Source: Deltaproteobacteria bacterium
GTDB lineage: Bacteria; Desulfobacterota; Desulfarculia; Adiutricales; JAGVGV01
Direction: 5' to 3'
Assembly: GCA_020056895.1 (NCBI GenBank)
Contig: JAGVGV010000044.1
Span: 1 to 6,505, forward strand
DNA: 6,505 nucleotides
This document shows positions 1 through 5,550 of the stretch, piece after piece. A program made the translations under genes and the position numbers. Each line of letters starts with the position of its first letter. Within the stretch, counting starts at the first letter, position 1. The notes under the pieces are model-generated. The model had not been told where the DNA came from and made no database searches. It saw only the letters and a list, made by a program, of their open reading frames with translations.

Positions 1-42
1 CAGGCGGGCCTTTAAATGGTTCTTGGTGTTTTCATCGAGCAT
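1..42 (-). CDS. Partial CDS, N-terminus of AhpF-like protein (runs off the window)
   Basis: An open frame starts with ATG at 42 and runs to the window edge, encoding MLDENTKNHLKARL (14 residues). A good Shine-Dalgarno (GGAAGG on the minus strand, about 9 nt upstream) precedes the ATG. The other nearby ATG (at about 50) hits a stop within six codons, so 42 is the preferred start. The peptide matches the start of E. coli AhpF (MLDTNMKTQLKAYL) at 9 of 14 positions as I recall that sequence. AhpF is the FAD/NAD(P)H disulfide reductase that feeds electrons to peroxiredoxin AhpC, and its N-terminal region is a double thioredoxin fold. The same N-terminus could belong to a stand-alone thioredoxin-fold disulfide oxidoreductase without the flavin domains. 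It lies 79 nt after rtcB on the same strand, with no convincing terminator between, so co-transcription is possible. That a gene starts here is fairly sure; its identity rests on 14 residues only. Confidence 0.5.
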   Translation of the reverse strand, partial: MLDENTKNHLKARL

Positions 43-121
43 AAGGCATATCCTTCCTTTTTTCCTGAAGAACCAACCCCCGATCGATCATCGCGCCAAG
101 GTGATGGCCCGGAGTATCGGG

Positions 122-1555
122 TTACCCCTTGATTACGCCGATGGGCCGGAGGCGGACCACCTTCTTCGCCAGGCCCACCTGATGCGCCACTTCGGCCACC
201 CGCGATACATCTTTGTATGCTTCGGGCATTTCTTCGGCCATGGTATCGCGGCCGGAATACATGGACACAATCCCCTGATCTTCCAGTTCCCGGCCGATGC
301 TCCGGCCTCGGGCCAGTTTCTTGGCCGCGGTCCGGCTAAGCAGGCGGCCCGCGCCGTGGCAGGAGGAGCCAAACGATTCTTCCATGGCTCCCGGCGACCC
401 GACCATGACATACGAGGCCCGCCCCATATCCCCCGGGATCAACACCGGCTGGCCCACCTTTCGGTACACCGCCGGCACATCCGTATGTCCGGCCGGAAAC
501 GCCCGGGTGGCGCCTTTGCGGTGGACGACAAGCATCCGCTCCCGGCCGTCCACCATATGTTTTTCCTTTTTGGCGATGTTGTGGGCCACGTCGTACACCA
601 GGTGCAGCCCCAGCGCCCGGGGACCGGCCGAAAGGGTTTTCATCAGGCTTTCCCGCGCCTGGTGCATCATAATCTGACGGTTGGTCCAGGCGTAGTTGGC
701 GGCGGCGGCCATGGCCTGGAAATAGTTCTGGCCTTCCGGGGACGAAAAATAGGCGCAGGCCAGCTGCCTGTCCGGAACCTGGATGCCGTCCCGATGGCCG
801 GCCTTGGCCATTTTTTTCAAAAAATCGTCGCAGGTCTGGTATCCCAGGCCCCGGGACCCTGAATGGATCATCACCACCACCTGGCCATCGAACAAGCCGA
901 AAGCCTCGGCCGCCACGGGATCGAACACTTCGGCCACCACCTGGATTTCCAGGAAATGGTTGCCCGACCCCAGGGTGCCCAACTGAGGCAATCCCCGCTC
1001 GACGGCCCGGTCCGACACCGCTCCCGGGTCCGCGCCCGCCATGGCGCCCTGGTCTTCGGTCCGCTCCAGGTCCCCTTCCTGGCCGTACCCATGGTCCACC
1101 GCCCAGGCCGCGCCCTGGACCAGAACCTTGTCCAGGTCTTTTTTGGAAAGCCGAACGGATCCGGACTGCCCCAGGCCGGTGGGTATATCCTGAAACAACC
1201 GGGTGATGATCTCGTTCAGCCGGGGCCGAATGTCCGGTTCCGTCAGATGCGTTGACATCAACCGGACTCCGCAGTTGATGTCGTACCCCACGCCGCCGGG
1301 GGAGATCACGCCTTCGTCCACGTCAAAAGCCGCCACTCCGCCAATGGGAAACCCGTACCCCCAATGGATGTCGGGCATGGCCAGGGACCGGCCCACGATC
1401 CCGGGCAGATGAGCCACGTTGGCCACCTGGGTCAGGCTTTCATCCTTCTCGATCTCGCTTAAAAGGGCGTCATCCGCGAACACCAGGCCCGATGTCCGCA
1501 TCGAACCGGTCTTGGGGATTTCCACCCGGTATTTGTCCAATCGGATTTTATGCAT
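122..1555 (-). CDS. rtcB: RtcB, GTP-dependent RNA-splicing ligase (3'-phosphate/2',3'-cyclic phosphate to 5'-OH)
   Basis: RtcB seals RNA ends bearing 2',3'-cyclic phosphate or 3'-phosphate to 5'-OH ends, using GTP and Mn2+, through a guanylylated histidine. The 477-residue frame keeps the full active site known from Pyrococcus horikoshii RtcB. Asp92 and Cys95 lie in GVGYDINCGVR, Asn199/His200 in LGTLGSGNHFLE, His231 in MIHSGSRGLG, His325 in DVAHNIAK, the nucleotidyl-acceptor His400 in SSCHGAGR, and Lys476 at the extreme C-terminus (PIGVIKG). No intein interrupts it, unlike some archaeal homologues. I start at MHKIRLDKYRVEIPK (ATG 1555) because the 16 residues upstream would overlap archease and do not resemble the family. 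The start is 5 nt after the archease stop with only a weak Shine-Dalgarno, so translation is probably coupled to archease. RtcB acts in the cytoplasm. In bacteria its roles are RNA repair after nuclease or stress damage, with tRNA among the likely substrates. Function call is very secure. Confidence 0.98.
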   Translation of the reverse strand: MHKIRLDKYRVEIPKTGSMRTSGLVFADDALLSEIEKDESLTQVANVAHLPGIVGRSLAMPDIHWGYGFPIGGVAAFDVDEGVISPGGVGYDINCGVRLMSTHLTEPDIRPRLNEIITRLFQDIPTGLGQSGSVRLSKKDLDKVLVQGAAWAVDHGYGQEGDLERTEDQGAMAGADPGAVSDRAVERGLPQLGTLGSGNHFLEIQVVAEVFDPVAAEAFGLFDGQVVVMIHSGSRGLGYQTCDDFLKKMAKAGHRDGIQVPDRQLACAYFSSPEGQNYFQAMAAAANYAWTNRQIMMHQARESLMKTLSAGPRALGLHLVYDVAHNIAKKEKHMVDGRERMLVVHRKGATRAFPAGHTDVPAVYRKVGQPVLIPGDMGRASYVMVGSPGAMEESFGSSCHGAGRLLSRTAAKKLARGRSIGRELEDQGIVSMYSGRDTMAEEMPEAYKDVSRVAEVAHQVGLAKKVVRLRPIGVIKG

Positions 1556-1560
1556 AAGGC

Positions 1561-1977
1561 CTACAGATCGAAGACCACCCGGGCCCGCCACCGGCCGTCC
1601 CAAGGTTCGAACACCGCCTGGTGATACGTGGCCGCTTTGATCTCGTGTTTTTGGCCGTGGCGGGCCGGATCATGGTCCTCGCCCCGGACGTTCACCGCCA
1701 ATCGGTTGTTTTCCCAGCTTAAAACGCTAATGACGCCGGCCACCAGCCGCTGAACCTGAAACAGATACAACAGCTCGCCCAGGTACCGGACCATCACGTC
1801 GGCCGGGTCGGTTCCTTCAATGTCGATCCGCACGCTTCGAGGGCCGTCCGCGGGCAGGTGATCCACCATCAGATCGAACAGGGCCAGGCCCGCCGATACG
1901 AAAACCCCCTGGGGGTTCTCCCCGTAAAAAACAGCGCCCAGGTCCGCCGTATGGTCCAGCAGTTCGTATTCCATCAT
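1561..1977 (-). CDS. Archease, activator of the RtcB RNA ligase
   Basis: Archease is a small acidic protein that lets RtcB turn over many times by helping its guanylylation, and it broadens NTP use. This 138-residue protein shows the family hallmarks. DHTADLG at residues 8-14 includes the metal-ligand Asp12. A helical middle (residues 56-80) follows, then EIKAATYH at 112-119, and the chain ends in RVVFDL with Asp137, the usual C-terminal acidic metal-ligand region. Length fits the family (about 140). Tandem ATGs at 1977 and 1974 are possible starts; reading further upstream would cross the promoter and give non-family sequence. No Shine-Dalgarno lies at a normal distance (the nearest G-run is 12 nt away), but a TATAAT box ends 6 nt before ATG 1977, which fits a leaderless mRNA. 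It is followed at once by rtcB, the usual operon partner, and is divergent from the SH3 gene. Confidence 0.95.
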   Translation of the reverse strand: MMEYELLDHTADLGAVFYGENPQGVFVSAGLALFDLMVDHLPADGPRSVRIDIEGTDPADVMVRYLGELLYLFQVQRLVAGVISVLSWENNRLAVNVRGEDHDPARHGQKHEIKAATYHQAVFEPWDGRWRARVVFDL

Positions 1978-1983
1978 GGCTTC

Positions 1984-2012
1984 ATTATACCCCCAATTAA
2001 GGGTATGATAAA
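1984..2012 (-). promoter_or_regulatory. Predicted sigma70-type promoter of archease-rtcB, leaderless
   Basis: On the minus strand a perfect TATAAT occupies 1989-1984. With a 17-bp spacer the -35 position reads TTTATC (2012-2007), only 3 of 6 to consensus. Six nucleotides (GAAGCC) separate the -10 box from the A of ATG 1977, so the expected transcription start is the first base of the start codon. The -10 match is seen directly; promoter activity is inferred, and the poor -35 suggests dependence on an activator or moderate strength. Confidence 0.55.
1987..2006. repeat. Inverted repeat ATACCC-N8-GGGTAT in the divergent archease/SH3 region
   Basis: A perfect 6-bp inverted repeat (1987-1992 and 2001-2006, 8-nt AT-rich centre) overlaps the archease -10 box. 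It also overlaps a weak plus-strand -10 candidate TATGAT (2004-2009) for the SH3 gene, whose -35 position (TTCATT, 1981-1986) matches only 3 of 6. The position suits an operator controlling both divergent genes. A dyad this short can occur by chance, and no regulator gene is present in the window. Confidence 0.3.
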
Positions 2013-2067
2013 CCAAACCCGAGTCCGGGAACGGGAATAAAAAAAGGTTCGATGGGGGGAGGATCGT

Positions 2068-2424
2068 ATGCCTGAAGTGGAACGCCGGGCTTGGAAGGCT
2101 CATCGCGGCGGGGACCCCCGGCCGATCACCCTGAAAGCCGGTGAATGGTTGGAGGTCGGGCCGGAATACTCCGGCGACCCGGACTGGCCGGGGTGGATCC
2201 AAGGAATTTCCGCCGACGGCCGGAAGGGGTGGATTCCCAAGAGTTTTTTGGAAATTCAGGGGAACCGGGCGCGGGCGGTTCGGGATTATACGGCCAGAGA
2301 ACTGGAGGTGGCTCCCGGCGACGGCGTGTGGGTGCGGGAAACGTATGGAGGGTGGGCGTACTGCCGGACTGCGGATGGAGCGTGGGGCTGGACGCCCTTA
2401 AGGAACCTGGACGGGGAAGAGTAA
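2068..2424 (+). CDS. Small tandem SH3-domain protein, function unknown
   Basis: This 118-residue protein consists almost wholly of two SH3-like modules. The first spans about residues 8-63 (LKAGEWLEV, then GWIQG at 42-46, then GWIPKSFLEI at 54-63). The second spans about 69-115 and is close to the eukaryote-type SH3 pattern: AVRDY at 70-74 in the ALYDY position, EL at 78-79, GD at 84-85, GGW at 94-96, and GWTPLRNL at 107-114 with the P-x-x-N ligand-pocket signature. There is no signal peptide or membrane segment, so it is probably cytoplasmic, unlike most bacterial SH3 proteins, which are exported cell-wall binders. ATG 2068 has a strong Shine-Dalgarno (GGAGG, 2058-2062, 5-nt spacing). It is divergent from archease and converges on the ComEA-like gene with 54 nt between the stops, where I see only a weak GC-rich hairpin. 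Binding partner unknown; protein or peptide binding is the default inference from the fold. Confidence 0.85.
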   Translation: MPEVERRAWKAHRGGDPRPITLKAGEWLEVGPEYSGDPDWPGWIQGISADGRKGWIPKSFLEIQGNRARAVRDYTARELEVAPGDGVWVRETYGGWAYCRTADGAWGWTPLRNLDGEE

Positions 2425-2478
2425 ATGAAAAAGGAGCCGGCAAAGGTCCTGCTTCGGGGGCCTCGACCGGATCGGCGG

Positions 2479-3114
2479 TCATTGGGACGAGGCATCAGCC
2501 TCCATCTGGATGAGGGGACGGATCCGGTCCAGGGCGGCGCGGGTCATGCCGGGGATCCGGTCCAGGTCTTCGATCCGGGTGAGCGGGCCGGATTCATCGC
2601 GGAATTTCACTATCCGGGCGGCCAGAGCCGGTCCGATGTCCGGCAAAAGCTCCAAATCCCCAGCCTGGGCCGTTCCGATGTCCAGCCGCTCCCCCAACGC
2701 CAGCCGGGCATCCCCGGAAAGAGGCCCCAGGTCCCACCTATCGGCATCCCGGCGAATCAAACGGCCGGATCGATCCACCGGATCGGGGCCCCGCCACGTA
2801 AAGCCGCGGAGGTCGCCGGCCGTCAGACGGGCGGCGGATAGACCCGGCGGATAGGGGATCAGCACCCGGCCAGCGGCGTTTTGGGTTTCCACCCAGATCC
2901 GGGCGGGGGCCAGGGGAAGGGGACCGGGCCGGGCCTCGCCCCACCATTGTCCCCACAAACCTCCCGCCGCCAGAACCACGGCCGAAAGGCTCAAAAGCCA
3001 GGCGGTCCCCGGTTCCAAAAGAGCCACGCGAAAGCCCGCCGCCGCTTTCCGCCCCAAAGAGTGAAGCCAAGCCCGAGGCCGTAAGCCGGACGGCGGCTGG
3101 GCCGAAGGCATCAT
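2479..3114 (-). CDS. Membrane-anchored ComEA-like helix-hairpin-helix protein
   Basis: The 211-residue protein has a short basic N-terminus (about 1-36), one hydrophobic segment (about 37-55, AWLLSLSAVVLAAGGLWG), a Pro/Arg-rich linker (about 60-140), and a C-terminal pair of helix-hairpin-helix motifs (144-202). That last part aligns to ComEA: LDIGTAQAGDLELLPDIGPALAARI, then LTRIEDLDRIPGM and RIRPLI. The usual ComEA motif I-N-T-A has Gly147 in place of Asn. ComEA binds incoming double-stranded DNA in the periplasm or at the outer face of the membrane during transformation. The layout here fits an N-in, C-out anchored DNA binder, but HhH proteins of this type also occur in non-competent species. 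The start ATG 3114 overlaps the cyclase stop (ATGATG over TGA); the second ATG (3111) is equally possible and better spaced from a GGTGA. Translation is probably coupled to the cyclase gene. Fold and topology are secure; a role in DNA uptake is only probable. Confidence 0.85.
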   Translation of the reverse strand: MMPSAQPPSGLRPRAWLHSLGRKAAAGFRVALLEPGTAWLLSLSAVVLAAGGLWGQWWGEARPGPLPLAPARIWVETQNAAGRVLIPYPPGLSAARLTAGDLRGFTWRGPDPVDRSGRLIRRDADRWDLGPLSGDARLALGERLDIGTAQAGDLELLPDIGPALAARIVKFRDESGPLTRIEDLDRIPGMTRAALDRIRPLIQMEADASSQ

Positions 3115-5228
3115 ATCACCGTTTTAAGGCCGAAAAACTTGTCCAAACGGGGGACCATATCCTTTTTAAAATGCCGGTCCGGAATAAAGGTTCGGAAGTG
3201 GGATAAAGCGGCCAGAGGATCGAAGGCGAAGTGTTTTTTCACGAAATCCCTTGCGATCTTCAGCCCGTCGTGGCTGTCGCGATACCCTTTGTAGAACAGT
3301 TCACCCCAGTTGTTCTGGTAGCAAAGCCCGGTGGAAACGAAAGCGTTGGTCCGATCGCTCTCTTCAAGATTGATCACCAGGAACATGCGGATGATGTGGG
3401 GCGGTTTGAGCAGTTCGTTTTCGTCCACTTCGCTGTGTTTGAACTGCGGGAAAAACTCTTTCATCGCCCGGGTCAGTTTTTGGATGTCGGGCGCCGTGCA
3501 GTAATTGACCACGCCGCCCCGGCCGGGATTCAGGTTGATGGATGTATTGGAATCCAGAAGCTGATTGTTAACCAGCCAGGCCATGATTTCGGCCAGGTCC
3601 TCGCACGACCGGAGCATGGCCGCGGCCCCTTCCGGGCTGTTTACTCCGTCCGGGGACAACAGCGCCCGGTACGCGGTCCAAATTTTTTTGCCTTCCGAGT
3701 CCCGCTGAGGTTGCAGCGTAAGCCCCCGGATGGCGGGCGGGGTTTCGATGACGTTCAGAATCGAATCCACCTTGTTGGTCCGCTTGGAATAAAAGATATA
3801 CAGCTTCCGGCCCAGAACGGTGAGGTCCCGCTGGCTGATGGTCAGGCCGGTTTCCTGCGTCAATTCCTTTTGGCGGGCAATGGCTTCCGATACGTTCCGA
3901 TACGTGCGGCGGATGAAGGCGTTGGTTTCCTGGCTGAACCGGAGGGCCTGCCGGAACGTCCAGCCATGAAAATTATTGAGCGGCTCCACGTGTTTGTACG
4001 ACCAGCCCCATTCCCGGACCAAGCGGACCATCACCTGCTTTTTGCGAACCAGGTCCCGGCGGCGGAAATCGGCCAGTTGGAGGCCGGCGCTGGTTTTCAT
4101 GTACAGGGACCGGCGTAGAAGGTCCAGGTCTTCCATCCGCCCTTTTTCGGACAAGTACTCGGCGGCGCGTTCGAACATGAGCACATACGGGTCCAGAAAA
4201 CCGATTTCCTCTTCGTTGGAAATCAGCCGCTGCTTCAATTCGGTACAGAGCAGGCCCCGTTCCCCGTGATTGATGATGTACTCTTCCAACAAGGCCATCT
4301 TGAGGATCGATTTGAACGGGCTGCCCATGGTCTTGTTGATCTGCCAGATGGCCGCGCCGTAGAATTCACCAAACGAGATGGTATGAACATTGCCCATATC
4401 CACCAGCCGCGAACCGTCCACCCGATGGGACCGGGTGACGATCTCGGCCATCCGGGCATACTCCTGGTCGTCCACGCCGGGCGGCATGATCCACCATAAG
4501 GGCGTCTGGCCGGCCACCAGAGTCAGGGACCGATAAAATTCCTCCTTCAACAACTTGGCCTGAGCCGACCCCGAGCTTTCCCCCCCCGTTTCGCCAAAAT
4601 CGTTTTCCCGCACCCGTTTCAGGTCCAAGGCGAAAAAATGAACCTCGGCTCCGGCCAGGGCCGCGGCCCATTTTTCGATCTCCTGGAGTTTTTCCTGAAA
4701 ATAAACGAAGGATTCGCGGCTGAACACTTCGGCGTCGAAACAGATCCAATAATCGAAATCCGATTTGGGATTCTGAGCAATGGACCCCAGGCTGCCGATG
4801 AGCGTAACGGACTTGATGGGCAGGCTGGGATCGAAGCTGGCCCGAGGCCGGACCGGCGGCCTTCGTTTGTTGGGAAAGGCTTCCTTGAACGAGACTTCGG
4901 TTTCCGGCCCCACTTCATAACCGAAAATGCCATGGGGGCTCATCTGGCAGGCGTCTTTGTTGCCCAAAAGCTCGCAGGCGTCGGTGTGGATCAGGAAGGG
5001 AATCAGGTTGAACACCTGGCGTTTGCGCGGCGGAAGCTGGTCCTGAAGGAACTTAATCTTGTCCGCGTTGTACCGCTCGAAGGTATGGTGGATATTGGTC
5101 AGAGTCGCTTCATCGACCAGGGCGCTGGAAGAAAGGTCGGCCGGAGGCAGATCTACCAGTTGAGGCGTTTTTGTTTCCTTGCGCCCGTCCCGATTCCGCC
5201 CCAACAGTTTGTCGATGAACCGGCCCAA
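3111..5228 (-). CDS. Class I adenylate cyclase-like protein (CyaA family)
   Basis: Class I adenylate cyclases convert ATP to cAMP with a nucleotidyltransferase-fold N-terminal domain. This 705-residue protein follows E. coli CyaA collinearly. Residues about 44-80 match its N-terminal helix region. The catalytic signature is LIGSLGSIAQNPKSDFDYW (143-161), with GS at 145-146 and the metal-binding Asp157 and Asp159. KEEFYRSLTLVAG (228-240) and IWQINKTMGSPFKSILKMALLE (about 304-325) follow, then DPYVLMFERAAEYL, and a C-terminal segment including VLGRKLYIFYSKRTNKVDSI. It is shorter than the roughly 850 residues of enteric CyaA, mainly in the C-terminal regulatory half, and has about 40 extra polar N-terminal residues. 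The start TTG 5228 is the most upstream possible: an in-frame TGA lies 15 codons before it and no ATG or GTG intervenes. A purine-rich stretch (AGAGAG) sits just upstream. It is cytoplasmic. The gene has its own strong predicted promoter and a leader of about 117 nt, and it overlaps the ComEA-like gene. Family assignment is secure; cAMP synthesis is inferred from intact catalytic residues. Confidence 0.92.
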   Translation of the reverse strand: MGRFIDKLLGRNRDGRKETKTPQLVDLPPADLSSSALVDEATLTNIHHTFERYNADKIKFLQDQLPPRKRQVFNLIPFLIHTDACELLGNKDACQMSPHGIFGYEVGPETEVSFKEAFPNKRRPPVRPRASFDPSLPIKSVTLIGSLGSIAQNPKSDFDYWICFDAEVFSRESFVYFQEKLQEIEKWAAALAGAEVHFFALDLKRVRENDFGETGGESSGSAQAKLLKEEFYRSLTLVAGQTPLWWIMPPGVDDQEYARMAEIVTRSHRVDGSRLVDMGNVHTISFGEFYGAAIWQINKTMGSPFKSILKMALLEEYIINHGERGLLCTELKQRLISNEEEIGFLDPYVLMFERAAEYLSEKGRMEDLDLLRRSLYMKTSAGLQLADFRRRDLVRKKQVMVRLVREWGWSYKHVEPLNNFHGWTFRQALRFSQETNAFIRRTYRNVSEAIARQKELTQETGLTISQRDLTVLGRKLYIFYSKRTNKVDSILNVIETPPAIRGLTLQPQRDSEGKKIWTAYRALLSPDGVNSPEGAAAMLRSCEDLAEIMAWLVNNQLLDSNTSINLNPGRGGVVNYCTAPDIQKLTRAMKEFFPQFKHSEVDENELLKPPHIIRMFLVINLEESDRTNAFVSTGLCYQNNWGELFYKGYRDSHDGLKIARDFVKKHFAFDPLAALSHFRTFIPDRHFKKDMVPRLDKFFGLKTVI

Positions 5229-5280
5229 TGGCTCTCTGGCTCCCTGTTCGTTGGCGGGTACGTAGAGCCGGTATCAGCGG

Positions 5281-5325
5281 GGACCCTGTCGAAAAAGGGG
5301 TCCGGGCATGGCTCCATGGTCCCGG
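5281..5325 (-). promoter_or_regulatory. Two competing hairpins in the cyclase mRNA leader, attenuator-like
   Basis: In the minus-strand transcript the first hairpin pairs CCGGG (5325-5321) with CCCGG (5306-5302), with an inner CATG/CATG stem and a small bulge. It is followed by ACCCC and five U residues (5296-5292). A second hairpin pairs GGACCC (5303-5298) with GGGTCC (5286-5281) and places the U-run in its loop. The two share 5303-5302, so full pairing of both is exclusive. The pairings are seen in the sequence; any attenuation is inference, and the U-run is offset by 5 nt from the first stem. Confidence 0.3.
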
Positions 5326-5351
5326 AATGAGCGACCCTGATAGCGTTTTGT

Positions 5352-5380
5352 ACTATAGTCGATGGCCTCCCCTTTTTCAA
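5352..5380 (-). promoter_or_regulatory. Predicted sigma70-type promoter of the adenylate cyclase gene
   Basis: On the minus strand TTGAAA (5380-5375, 5 of 6) and TATAGT (5357-5352, 5 of 6) are separated by exactly 17 bp. The expected start is near 5345, which gives a leader of about 117 nt before TTG 5228. This is the best promoter match in the window. The -10 lies in a self-complementary ACTATAGT, but no -35 is present for the plus strand. Confidence 0.7.
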
Positions 5381-5459
5381 CCGACAAAGGAATGAAGGGC
5401 CGATACCGGCCTCCACTCCCTTGGGACCGGCGCCCTGAACCGGAACGGCCGGCTCCGCC

Positions 5460-5487
5460 TTGACATCCCGGACCGGGATGGTACCCT
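5460..5487 (+). promoter_or_regulatory. Possible promoter of fpg
   Basis: A perfect TTGACA (5460-5465) is followed after 16 bp by TACCCT (5482-5487), which keeps only the most conserved T-A...T positions of the -10 box. The expected start is near 5494, leaving a leader of about 57 nt. The weak -10 combined with the palindrome in the spacer suggests a regulated promoter; activity is inferred. Confidence 0.45.
5464..5480. repeat. 17-nt perfect palindrome CATCCCGG-A-CCGGGATG, candidate operator
   Basis: Two 8-bp arms (5464-5471 and 5473-5480) are exact inverted copies around a single A. It overlaps the last two bases of the TTGACA box and fills most of the promoter spacer, a typical place for a repressor or for a spacer-binding activator. 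With a 1-nt centre it cannot fold neatly as an RNA hairpin without opening the inner pairs, and no U-run follows, so a DNA-binding site is likelier than a terminator. Confidence 0.5.
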
Positions 5488-5550
5488 CCTTTTCCAAAGG
5501 CAAAAGGTCAGGCCCGAACCCGGGGCCGTCCCAACGAAGGAGAAGCACCC

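Larger units (their letters stand above)
5229..5550. other. Divergent intergenic region between the cyclase and fpg genes (322 bp)
   Basis: No credible gene lies here. The frames that are open across it give low-complexity translations and no family resemblance. It holds the minus-strand cyclase promoter and structured leader (left half), and a plus-strand promoter candidate with a palindrome and the fpg ribosome binding site (right half). A 5-bp GGCCC/GGGCC hairpin (5511-5527, 7-nt loop) sits about 9 nt before the fpg Shine-Dalgarno and could modestly affect initiation. I saw no CRP-like TGTGA-N6-TCACA site. Confidence 0.7.

Noticed and set aside
79..121. Inverted repeat CCCGAT/ATCGGG just after rtcB
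   Set aside because: Six pairs with a 31-nt loop and no T-run; not a credible terminator.
23..862. 279-codon plus-strand frame antisense to rtcB
   Set aside because: It lies opposite the secure rtcB gene. Its translation is rich in His, Arg, Gly and Pro with no family resemblance, as expected of GC-rich antisense frames.
2425..2841. Plus-strand frame starting ATGAAAAAGGAG right after the SH3 gene
   Set aside because: The start is attractive, but most of it is antisense to the ComEA-like gene and the translation is Gly/Pro/Arg-rich without a fold signature.
3885..3904. Tandem copy of the 10-mer TTCCGATACG
   Set aside because: Only two copies, inside conserved cyclase codons and in different frames; likely chance.
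3231..4118. 295-codon plus-strand frame antisense to the cyclase
   Set aside because: A shadow of the strongly conserved cyclase coding strand; no motif or suitable ribosome binding site.
4638..5330. 230-codon plus-strand frame over the cyclase start and leader
   Set aside because: Antisense to conserved catalytic-domain codons; no recognisable protein features.
5153..5548. Minus-strand frame across the cyclase leader as an upstream ORF or leader peptide
   Set aside because: It begins upstream of the predicted transcription start and overlaps the cyclase out of frame; composition is that of non-coding DNA.
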